DNA of 50,705 nucleotides, taken from contig CBDUQI010000011.1 in assembly GCA_965369325.1 (NCBI GenBank), positions 1 through 50,705 on the forward strand. Direction: 5' to 3'. Position 1 is the first letter of the stretch; the number at the start of each line of letters is the position of its first letter. The position numbers and the translations under genes were made by a program. This document shows, piece after piece, positions 23,503 through 30,751 of this stretch. The stretch comes from CBDUQI01 sp965369325 (GTDB taxonomy: Bacteria; Pseudomonadota; Gammaproteobacteria; Steroidobacterales; JBCBZW01). Below the pieces are notes generated by a model. The model was not told where the DNA came from. It was given only the letters and a program-made list of their open reading frames with translations, and ran no database searches.

Positions 23503-24630
23503 ATGAGTGCGATGAGATCATGGTTGCAGACTGTTACGCGGCGCCCCAATGCAGTGCGCTGTGGGCCAATTGGCATGGAACTGGCCGGGCAGAAGATGCA
23601 TCTGGTACAGCTGGAGGGCAGCAGTGATCGCAATGTCGCGTTGCGTGCTCACGCATCGGTCCCCTTCCCCGGCCGCCGGGATGATCTGCTGAAGTCACCC
23701 GAAGCCTTCAGGAAAGTGCTCCAGCGCGGGTTGCAGGGCGACAAATTTAAGGGCCGTCGTGCGGTACTCGCTATGCCGGCCGGTTTTTTTCGCACGATGT
23801 CGTTGGGATATCAGGTGAAAGCCGGGCTGAGTGACGAGCAGGTAATCGCCCAACTGATGCAGGAACGTTTGGATGGCGACATTCACGACTACGTGATCGA
23901 CTGGCTGCCCGTGCGCACCCGCGTCGGCAGTGATGAGCGCTTGGCGCTGGTGGCGTCCTCGCCTCGCCAGAACGTGATCGACTATCTTGAGATCGCACGG
24001 ATGGCAGGGCTTAGGGTGGGCGCACTGGAAATTGGTCCTGCGGCGATCCGACGCTTGATCAGTGTGATGCCGAGCGATGATGAGGCCGACGTGACGCTGG
24101 TGATCAATACTGGTCAGCAATCCAGTTATCTCACCATGATTGCCGGTCGGCGCCTGCTGTTCGATAAAAAGGTCGCGTTCGGCGAGCGACCGTTACTTCA
24201 GTGCCTGGGCCAGACGCTGGAATTAAACGAAGAGCATGCGCGCGGGCTGGTGTTGCGTACCGGGTTGGAGGGCGCCCGGCGTGGCGTGCTGGCGGATGAG
24301 GATGCATGGGAGGCCCTGGTTGAGATCCTGCGCCCGCAGTTTCGCAAACTGGCGGCCGAGATTGAGCGCGCGTTCCTCTATGTCGCTTCGCAGATGCGCG
24401 GCGGTGCGGTGACGCGTATCTACCTGTTGGGCAGTCTAGCCCGGTGGCCGGGCGCTGATGCCATGCTGGGTGATCTGGCGGAGGTCACTATCTCAAATTT
24501 CCCCAATCCGCTGTCGTTTTTTGCTGGCAGTGAAGGTGAGCAGCTGCCGGAAGGGGTGACCGATAGCCTGGCGCCCGAGATCGCGGTGGCGACCGGGCTG
24601 GCGTTGCGGGAGTTTGCCCCGGGTGTCTGA
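23503..24630 (+). CDS. PilM/MshI-like pilus assembly protein
   Basis: 375 residues with an actin-like (PilM) fold: IGMELAGQKMHLVQLEG near the N-terminus, RRAVLAMPAGFFR, DVTLVINTGQQSSYLTMIAGRRLLF and YLLGSLARWPGADAML. It should sit on the cytoplasmic side and hold the PilN-like protein, linking the motor to the envelope ring. GGAG at 23489-23492 favours ATG 23503 over ATG 23494, which is only one base away from that site. It begins the second gene run (PilM, N, O, P, secretin), whose members overlap or touch. Confidence 0.92.
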   Translation: MSAMRSWLQTVTRRPNAVRCGPIGMELAGQKMHLVQLEGSSDRNVALRAHASVPFPGRRDDLLKSPEAFRKVLQRGLQGDKFKGRRAVLAMPAGFFRTMSLGYQVKAGLSDEQVIAQLMQERLDGDIHDYVIDWLPVRTRVGSDERLALVASSPRQNVIDYLEIARMAGLRVGALEIGPAAIRRLISVMPSDDEADVTLVINTGQQSSYLTMIAGRRLLFDKKVAFGERPLLQCLGQTLELNEEHARGLVLRTGLEGARRGVLADEDAWEALVEILRPQFRKLAAEIERAFLYVASQMRGGAVTRIYLLGSLARWPGADAMLGDLAEVTISNFPNPLSFFAGSEGEQLPEGVTDSLAPEIAVATGLALREFAPGV

Positions 24631-25324
24631 GTTCAACCTCATTCCGCAGGAGTACGTCGAGCGGCTGGCGGCTGCGCGGTTTGTGCGTTGGTCGTTGATT
24701 TGTGGCGGCCTCTTGTTCAGTGCATGTGTGGTAGCCAGCGTTCTGGTGCACGTTAATACCAAGAGCGTGCGCGGTGAAATGGAGCAGTTGCGTGTGCGCA
24801 ATATGCTCACCGAACAGCAACAGGCCCAGTTGAACCTGTTGCAGGATGAGGAGAAGCAGCTCAGGCGCAAATACCAGGTGCTGACTGCGTTGCACGGTGG
24901 CGGTGCGGTGGAAGGCGTGTTTGTGCTTATCGATCAGGCGTTGGCACCTACCGCCAGTTCTACCACCGGCGGCACACCAGCACTCGGGGTATGGTTCGAT
25001 CGTGTGGAGTTTCTACGTGCTGGGGTGGTGGGTGATGTTGAGGCAGATGCCGGCGAAGGGCGCTACCTTGCGCTGCCGCCAGAGTCTGCGGATGAATCGC
25101 AGCCGTGGATGCTCGAAACGCACGTTACCATCGGCGGGCAGGCCTGGGATCATTCGGCACTCTCCGGTTTTGTACGTAATCTGTTCGAGCAACCACTGGT
25201 GCACGATGTGCGGCTTCAGCGCACCGTGTTACGCCGCTACACGCAAAAAGCGGTGATCGATTTTCAATTGGCGGTGGTGCTACGCGAAGCACAAACCGAC
25301 CCGTTGCATGTTGCTGCCAGGTAG
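24623..25324 (+). CDS. PilN-like inner-membrane assembly protein
   Basis: 233 residues. The short cytoplasmic SEFNLIPQEYVER motif matches the PilM-binding N-terminus of PilN. One transmembrane helix (about 21-45) is followed by a coiled coil (TEQQQAQLNLLQDEEKQLRRKY) and a periplasmic alpha/beta domain. It overlaps the PilM-like gene by eight bases and the PilO-like gene by 17, so all three are coupled. An upstream in-frame TTG at 24614 is possible; GTG 24623 is chosen because it puts the conserved motif first. Confidence 0.9.
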   Translation: MSEFNLIPQEYVERLAAARFVRWSLICGGLLFSACVVASVLVHVNTKSVRGEMEQLRVRNMLTEQQQAQLNLLQDEEKQLRRKYQVLTALHGGGAVEGVFVLIDQALAPTASSTTGGTPALGVWFDRVEFLRAGVVGDVEADAGEGRYLALPPESADESQPWMLETHVTIGGQAWDHSALSGFVRNLFEQPLVHDVRLQRTVLRRYTQKAVIDFQLAVVLREAQTDPLHVAAR

Positions 25325-25871
25325 GTTGCTCGCGAATCCCAGGGAGCGCTTGCTGGTTGCGGCGGGCGCGTTGGTGTTGCTGGGCGCATCGTTGGTCAGC
25401 TACCTGATTAAACCCCAGGTGGTGGCCTTGCGACACGCAATTGAAGCCCGCGATACGCAGCTGCAGCTTCGCGGCAGCTCGGGTGACATGCAGGCATTGC
25501 TGTCACAGCGGGCAGAGGTAGTGGAGCAGTTGCGGATACGGCTGCACGGCAGTACCTCGGACCTGCCGCAGCGCGAGACCGAGGCCTACATAGTCGGGCG
25601 CCTGCAGAATGTCTCGTGGCGGCATGGAGTGGAATTGCAGAGTGTCGAGCCGATGGCCGGTGACGATGCAGGCTCCTTCCGCGCACTGCTATTTAGGGTA
25701 AAACTCGCAGGCGGCTACCGGCAGTTGTATGCCTGGGTTTCTGAGCTACGTGAGGAATTAGGTTTTTTTGTAGTGACCGAGTATCGCCTGCAGCGAAGTT
25801 CAGATGCGGCTGAGGACGCCCTGTTGAAGGCAGAGTTAACCCTTGCCGCTTACCGGGATGCAGGCACATGA
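25308..25871 (+). CDS. PilO/MshJ-like inner-membrane assembly protein
   Basis: 187 residues. A short basic N-terminus (NPRERLLVAAGALVLLGASL) leads into one transmembrane helix, then a coiled coil (VALRHAIEARDTQLQLRG) and a C-terminal ferredoxin-like domain with SWRHGVELQSVEP. Proteins of this type pair with PilN in the periplasmic alignment complex. The stop overlaps the next ATG as ATGA. Confidence 0.88.
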   Translation: MLLPGRLLANPRERLLVAAGALVLLGASLVSYLIKPQVVALRHAIEARDTQLQLRGSSGDMQALLSQRAEVVEQLRIRLHGSTSDLPQRETEAYIVGRLQNVSWRHGVELQSVEPMAGDDAGSFRALLFRVKLAGGYRQLYAWVSELREELGFFVVTEYRLQRSSDAAEDALLKAELTLAAYRDAGT

Positions 25872-26311
25872 GTGCTCGATTTTCTAAGGCGCGAACTATC
25901 GCCCGCGCACTCGTGATGGCCTGGCTGTTGCCGTGTACGGCATCTATGGCCGACACGCCGAGCGTGGACAACAATGCACTTGTCGCCACAACAGGTCTGG
26001 CAGCACTGGCGCACAACCCGTTCGATCGACCGGCGCTTCTGATGCAAACTCAAGCACTAGCCGATGATTCCCGGTTGGATGAGGCAATGCAATTGCGTGG
26101 CGTTTTGGTCGGCGGCGCACGCTCGCTGGCAAACGTAGATGGCAAGATTCTGGCTGTGGGTGAAACCATCGGCGAGTACACCCTGATTCAGGTATCGGAA
26201 ACCTCGGCAGTACTGCGCTCCGATAACGTGACCGTGCAACTGGCGCTGGCGCAGGTTGAGGAGGCGGCTGATGGTCCGTCGACCGCTGAACGACAGGATA
26301 CAGAGCAGTAA
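25868..26311 (+). CDS. PilP/MshK-like periplasmic protein
   Basis: 147 residues with a signal peptide (ARALVMAWLLPCTASMA, cleavage near 28). The C-terminal part has LRGVLVGGARSLANVDGKILAVGETIGEYTLIQV, matching the beta-strand pattern of PilP/GspC homology-region domains that contact the secretin. The tail is Glu/Asp-rich. It lies between the PilO-like gene and the secretin, with overlaps of four and one bases, exactly where mshK lies in Vibrio. Confidence 0.82.
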   Translation: MSARFSKARTIARALVMAWLLPCTASMADTPSVDNNALVATTGLAALAHNPFDRPALLMQTQALADDSRLDEAMQLRGVLVGGARSLANVDGKILAVGETIGEYTLIQVSETSAVLRSDNVTVQLALAQVEEAADGPSTAERQDTEQ

Positions 26312-27762
26312 TGGGTATAAGAGAGTTAAGCGGGTGGTCTGTGTGCGTTGCCTGCTGGGTGATGGGCGTGTGTGGCACCACCGGGGTAGCGAGTTTGGCC
26401 AGCGCTGCCAACACTTTGGGTATCGCATTTTCCGCGCCGCCCGAAGCCGCTTCTTCGGTGGTACGGGAGCCGATCTCACTCGCCTTGCGCGAGGTGGCGC
26501 TGTCGGAGGTGATGGCCATGCTGTCGCGCCAGCAGCGGGTCAATATCCTGCTGGGCGAATCGGTGACCGGGAAGGTGTCGGTAAATTTGTTCGACGTTAG
26601 TGTTGATCAGGCTGTGCGTGCGATCGCGCAGGCGGCTGGGTATGCCGTTGAGTACCGGCAACACACCTACTTTATTGTAAGCCGCGCGGAGGCGGGTAAG
26701 TACGCGCCTGACGGGCTCACCCAAATGGCCAGCTTCGATGTCAGTTATGCCTCACTGGGCGGGCTGGAGCAAACGCTAAGGCCTTATCTATCCAGCTACG
26801 GCAAGTTGAATCTGCTGCCGGACAGGCGTTTGTTGGTGGTTGAAGACACCCCGCCTTTCCTTGCCCGCATTGGGGAGATACTGGCGAGTCTGGATCGTCC
26901 GCCGCGCCAGGTATTAATCGAAGCAAGAATTCTGGAAGTCACATTGGATGAGAATCAGAACTACGGTGTGGACTGGCGCAACTTGTTCGACAGCGACGAT
27001 GGTAGCGGGAGTTTCGGGCTTACCGGGTTGGCCACGCCGGAGTCCAGTACTCGCGCTGGCTTCGTATTCGATTTGACCACGCCTGATGTTGAGGTGTTGC
27101 TGGATACCCTAAAAGAGCAGGGCCGGGTGCGCACCCTGTCAACACCCACATTGCTGGCGCTTGAAAATCAAGAGGCATCGGTAATTGTGGGTGATCGCCG
27201 CGGGTTTCAGGTGACCACGACGATCAATCAGGTAACCACCGAGAGCATTGAGTTCCTGGAATCGGGGGTAATTCTGCGGGTCACCCCTTCAATTGATACC
27301 AACGGCGCCATCATGATGAGTGTGCATCCGGAGGTGAGTACCGGCTCGGTGGATGCGAATGGCATTCCCTCTCAGGTAACCACCGAGGTGAATACCCAAT
27401 TGCTGGTGCCGGACGGGCAAACGGTATTTATCGGCGGGCTGATTAAGAACACCATTACCGAGACGCGCCGATCAGTCCCGGTGCTCGGCGAGGTGCCAGG
27501 TCTGCGCCGCTTGTTCTCCAGCGAGCGTCGGGAAAGCGTTAATACAGAGACTATCGTTCTCATCAGTCCCAAGTTGGTCGGTGGATACGATGAGGGCTGG
27601 AACCAGGACGTGGCACGAGAGGTGGATGAGTTTGCGGATCAGGTCAGGCGCCGCGAGGCAGCGGTGGAGCGGGCGTTGGAGCGGGTGTTCGTGCCGCTTG
27701 GAGAGCCGCCGCTAGATTTGCGTTTGTCTCCATCGCTCTCGGCGGTCGACCCGGCGCAATAG
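26311..27762 (+). CDS. MshL/GspD-family secretin
   Basis: 483 residues. A signal peptide ends near residue 33. An STN-like domain (ISLALREVALSEVMAMLSRQ, about 55-130) and one NolW-like N domain (LNLLPDRRLLVVEDTPPFLARI) lead into the secretin beta-barrel: RQVLIEARILEV, TPTLLALENQEASVIVG and VPVLGEVPGLRRLFSS. It forms the outer-membrane pore for the fibre. At 483 residues it is shorter than Vibrio MshL (about 560), mostly through fewer N domains. No pilotin is encoded beside it. It ends the assembly run and is followed by a terminator. Confidence 0.93.
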   Translation: MGIRELSGWSVCVACWVMGVCGTTGVASLASAANTLGIAFSAPPEAASSVVREPISLALREVALSEVMAMLSRQQRVNILLGESVTGKVSVNLFDVSVDQAVRAIAQAAGYAVEYRQHTYFIVSRAEAGKYAPDGLTQMASFDVSYASLGGLEQTLRPYLSSYGKLNLLPDRRLLVVEDTPPFLARIGEILASLDRPPRQVLIEARILEVTLDENQNYGVDWRNLFDSDDGSGSFGLTGLATPESSTRAGFVFDLTTPDVEVLLDTLKEQGRVRTLSTPTLLALENQEASVIVGDRRGFQVTTTINQVTTESIEFLESGVILRVTPSIDTNGAIMMSVHPEVSTGSVDANGIPSQVTTEVNTQLLVPDGQTVFIGGLIKNTITETRRSVPVLGEVPGLRRLFSSERRESVNTETIVLISPKLVGGYDEGWNQDVAREVDEFADQVRRREAAVERALERVFVPLGEPPLDLRLSPSLSAVDPAQ

Positions 27763-27790
27763 GCGCTCGAGTATCCTTCCCACAAATAAA

Positions 27791-27830
27791 GACCCCGCCA
27801 CGAGGGCGGGGTTAGCGATTATTTTTTCTT
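27791..27830 (+). terminator. Rho-independent terminator after the secretin gene
   Basis: ACCCCGCC pairs with GGCGGGGT across a short loop, and a T-rich tract follows (ATTATTTTTTCTT). It ends the pilus assembly operon. Confidence 0.85.
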
Positions 27831-28283
27831 ATTGTTCTCAGGCCGTTATTATTTTGCTTGTAAGTCTATTCCCGGATTTGCTCTTGTGCTGCTAACTGTT
27901 TTTTCCGGTTTTCAGTGGCTTAGTTAGACCCTCATCCGTCTTAGGTTTATTATTATTCACCAACGTCAATGGCAATATCCGTATTGCGCTAAAAATCAGG
28001 TTGTCCTGTTGAAAACTCAGTTCCCGGCGGGACAAGGCAACGCGGATTTACGGGTCTCCCTTAGTCACCCTTAAGGGAATGCAAGTACCTTGCCAATATT
28101 ACTAATTACATAATAATTAGTGGCTTAAGCGAGTTTGCCGATAATCCGTCGTATATTGGCGTGGTCGGCTGTAAAAAAACCCGACGAGACTTGCCATAAA
28201 ACCGGCGCGGCGTCATTCAGTAACAGTCGGTACAAACAACACACATATATAATCAAGGACTTAAGCCTGGCTTAATCTTATTG

Positions 28284-28319
28284 ACATAAGATCGATGTAA
28301 GAAACATCGACACTTATGT
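28284..28319. promoter_or_regulatory. Long imperfect inverted repeat upstream of the LEA-like gene
   Basis: ACATAAGATCGATGT (28284-28298) is matched by ACATCGACACTTATGT (28304-28319), a 13-bp paired stem with a small internal bulge and a five-base loop. It lies 100-135 bases upstream of the start codon. It could be an operator or RNA stem; there is no T tract. Confidence 0.4.
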
Positions 28320-28418
28320 TATCTGCGCTGCAACTGTTAGTTTTTGTTGCAACGTGTCAAAAAGATCGTGCCAGCCTCTATTATGTGCATCTGATTTGTT
28401 TCTATTTAGGGGAAGAAC

Positions 28419-28961
28419 ATGCCTAAGTTTTTAATCGCAATCATTGTGTTGCTCGCGATCGCGATGGTCGTGATGTTTGCTACCGGAAGTGATGATGCGG
28501 GCACCGCGCTTGAGCGCGCCAGCGACGCAGCCACCTCCGCAGGCAGCTCCGTTGTTGGTGCTGCCAAGGATCTGGGTGATGCCACCATGGACACGGCACG
28601 CGATGCCACTGCCGCTGCTGGCTCCGCAATGGACAGTGCAGCCACCGCCGTAGGCGGTGCAGTTGAGGGCGCGGTAGATGCAACCGGTAACGCGATTGAC
28701 GCCACTGTCGATGCGACCGCCGATGTTGCTGCCGTCGCCATGGACAAAACTGGCGAGATGGTAGATACCGCGGTAGACACCACCCGTGACGCTGCCAGCG
28801 CAGCCGGTGCAGCTGCCAGTGATATGGGCGCAGCGGCGATGGACAAGGCTGGCGCGGCGGCCGATGCAGCCGCCGATATGGTTGCTGATGGCGTTGATGG
28901 CGCGAAGAACCTGGCCGAGGAGGCCGGCGAAGTGGTCGCTGAAGAACTGGATGCTAACTAA
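28419..28961 (+). CDS. Membrane-anchored Ala/Asp-rich LEA-like repeat protein
   Basis: 180 residues. An N-terminal hydrophobic helix (FLIAIIVLLAIAMVVMFA) anchors it. The rest is low-complexity Ala, Asp, Thr, Gly and Ser in 11-residue-like amphipathic periods such as AATSAGSSVVGAAKDLGDA and AAASDMGAAAMDKAGAAADA, ending EEAGEVVAEELDAN. This composition is like late-embryogenesis-abundant stress proteins that fold on drying or bind membranes. It could also be a helical cell-envelope spacer. A good ribosome site (AGGGGAAG) precedes the ATG. It is a stand-alone gene with its own promoter region and terminator. Confidence 0.85.
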   Translation: MPKFLIAIIVLLAIAMVVMFATGSDDAGTALERASDAATSAGSSVVGAAKDLGDATMDTARDATAAAGSAMDSAATAVGGAVEGAVDATGNAIDATVDATADVAAVAMDKTGEMVDTAVDTTRDAASAAGAAASDMGAAAMDKAGAAADAAADMVADGVDGAKNLAEEAGEVVAEELDAN

Positions 28962-29001
28962 TTCAGTTGAACTAGCCCGCTTCCCCAAGGCGGATTAGTT
29001 C

Positions 29002-29039
29002 GCGCCGGGCAATTCTTGCGGATCGGGAACGCCCGGCGC
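29002..29039. repeat. 9-bp perfect inverted repeat
   Basis: GCGCCGGGC (29002-29010) and GCCCGGCGC (29031-29039) face each other across a 20-base loop, between the LEA-like gene and the terminator. Confidence 0.5.
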
Positions 29040-29046
29040 ACCTACG

Positions 29047-29081
29047 CTAAAAGCGGCATCTGCGGGTGCCGCTTTGTTTTT
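29047..29081. terminator. Bidirectional rho-independent terminator
   Basis: AAAGCGGCA (29050-29058) pairs with TGCCGCTTT (29067-29075); A run on the left, T run on the right. It serves both the LEA-like gene and the convergent gene that ends at 29080. Confidence 0.88.
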
Positions 29082-30738
29082 ACTGCTCGCAGTTGGTTAG
29101 TCCGCTGGGCCCAGGGCTGAGGAAGAAACGCGCTTTGAGCAGTGCCAGATCGTTGAAGTTAGTGACGCCGTCACCATCCAGATCGCTATCCAGATCACCG
29201 CTGGCGAAGAAGTTGAGTTTCATCAACGCCAGATCCAGAAAGTTAACGACGCAGTCGTTATCCAGATCCGCATCGCAAGCATTGCCGATGCCATCGGCGT
29301 CCGTGTCGCGCTGGTCCGCGTTGGCGATCTCCGTACAGTTATCTTGCGAGCTGATCAGCCCGTCCGCATCCGGGTCTGCACTCAGGTCGCAGACTGGTGC
29401 AACGATTTGCACATCGTCCAGTTGCGCGTAGTGGTCAAAGTTGCCGCGGTAGCGAAAACAGATGTGCGCAGTTTGCGCGGTGTTGAGTGCGATGGTCTGT
29501 TGTGCGCCCGGCGTGCCCAGCAGCGTGCCGGCGTTCTCGCTGGTGGCAAACAAAGAGGTGTAAGCCAGCACACTGCTCGGGTCGGGGCTGGCGGTACCCA
29601 CCAAAACCTCGAACAGATCATCCGGATCGCTGGCGCCGAAGAGCTGGTAGTTGTACTTGAAGCGAAGCTGCGGGCTCAGGCTGAGTGAATAGTTCAGGGC
29701 CGGTGTACATGCCCAGGCTTCCACCGCCCCAAAGCCGTTTGCGTCGGTATCGATGCACGCGGCCTCGCCATCGCCGCCGGTGACATTAGGTGCCGGCGTG
29801 CCGGCGCCTAATGCGCCACTGCCGCACAGCCCATCGTCCGTTGTGCCCCAGTCGAGCGTGACCGTACCGGTGTTAAAGACCGTCCAGTTGCTCAGGCTGC
29901 CGGCGCCAACCGCGCCGAAGTCTTCGCTGTGACAAGTGCTAGGCAAGGCGGTGCACACGCTGGGTTGCGCGGGTGCGCCATTCAGGTTGTCATGGATGCG
30001 TACATCGTCCACGAATAGGTTGGTGGCGCCACCATTCGTTGCGAAGCTTTGCGCTTCAAGCTGAACGATATGCGCGCTGTCATCCGCAAAACTGCTGATG
30101 TCGATGGTGTGCAGACGATACTCCGCCTCCACCACGCAGGGCTGGATGCGCAGCAGTTCGGCGCCGTCGATCAGAATGCTTAGATAGTCATCATTGCTAT
30201 CGCACAGGCGTTGCCACAGTCGCAGTCGCAGTTCTGTCGCGGTGGCTGGAATGCTCAACGTCTGCGTGAGGCTGGCGAGTTCCGGGTTGCTTGATCCACC
30301 AAACCATGCCCACCAGTCCCCTTCAAATGCGCCGGTGAGCGCGCAACTTACCGGATCACAAATGGGCGTCGTAAAGTTGGTGGACATCTCACTCCAGGCG
30401 ATGCTAGGGGTGCCGAGTTCGAATCCGCTTTCCTGTACAACGTTAGTGCCGAAGTCCGGCGCGATCGGTGCGGTGCATTCAAAGCCGGTCTCGAGCAGGC
30501 ACAGCGCAGAGCAGCCGTCTGCATCGTTAGTGTTCCCATCGTCGCAGTGCTCGCCAGTATCCAGCAGCGAGTCGCCGCAGGTGGCAAACGCCGGGGCTAC
30601 GATGCCCAACATACAGGCAACAAGCGCCGCCGCCGCAAGCCGCAGGTGCGGGGAGCGCGCCGCGCGGCAGCGCGTGCGGCGGGGGTGAATGCGGCTTGTC
30701 TGGAACAGTCGGCTTCTCTTTAAAGTGAGGCCAGGCAA
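29080..30738 (-). CDS. Secreted DUF4215 and dockerin-like protein (paralogue 1)
   Basis: 552 residues. A long basic N-terminus precedes a hydrophobic signal (LRLAAAALVACMLGIVAPAFA, cleavage near 52). Residues 54-88 are a DUF4215 Cys-rich repeat (CGDSLLDTGEHCDDGN, then DGCSALC). Two jelly-roll-like beta domains with paired cysteines follow. The last 110 residues hold thrombospondin type 3-like DxDxDG loops and a dockerin-like pair of EF-hand loops (DLDNDCVVNFLDLALMKLNFF, then DLDGDGVTNFNDLALLKARFF) ending FFLSPGPSG. It should be outside the cell and bind calcium; its ligand is unknown. The called TTG start is uncertain. It is about half-identical in layout to the next gene and 13 bases from it. 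Confidence 0.82.
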   Translation of the reverse strand: MPGLTLKRSRLFQTSRIHPRRTRCRAARSPHLRLAAAALVACMLGIVAPAFATCGDSLLDTGEHCDDGNTNDADGCSALCLLETGFECTAPIAPDFGTNVVQESGFELGTPSIAWSEMSTNFTTPICDPVSCALTGAFEGDWWAWFGGSSNPELASLTQTLSIPATATELRLRLWQRLCDSNDDYLSILIDGAELLRIQPCVVEAEYRLHTIDISSFADDSAHIVQLEAQSFATNGGATNLFVDDVRIHDNLNGAPAQPSVCTALPSTCHSEDFGAVGAGSLSNWTVFNTGTVTLDWGTTDDGLCGSGALGAGTPAPNVTGGDGEAACIDTDANGFGAVEAWACTPALNYSLSLSPQLRFKYNYQLFGASDPDDLFEVLVGTASPDPSSVLAYTSLFATSENAGTLLGTPGAQQTIALNTAQTAHICFRYRGNFDHYAQLDDVQIVAPVCDLSADPDADGLISSQDNCTEIANADQRDTDADGIGNACDADLDNDCVVNFLDLALMKLNFFASGDLDSDLDGDGVTNFNDLALLKARFFLSPGPSGLTNCEQ

Positions 30739-30751
30739 GCACGGGCAGCCG

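Larger units (their letters stand above)
27763..28418. other. 656-bp non-coding region rich in inverted repeats
   Basis: No credible gene. After the terminator the sequence is AT-rich compared with its surroundings and holds several inverted repeats: TCCCTTA/TAAGGGA (28057-28063 with 28072-28078); ACTAATTA/TAATTAGT with a five-base loop (28101-28121); the perfect palindrome TTAAGCCTGGCTTAA (28261-28275); ACATAAGATCGATGT/ACATCGACACTTATGT (28284-28319); and GCAAC/GTTGC (28329-28350). A likely -10 box TATTAT at 28379-28384 lies just before the next gene. It may contain operators or a structured RNA; no known riboswitch was recognised. Confidence 0.7.

Noticed and set aside
28021..28080. Possible c-di-GMP or other riboswitch
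   Set aside because: Some stems are present, but the conserved GEMM core and a downstream expression platform are not recognisable on either strand.
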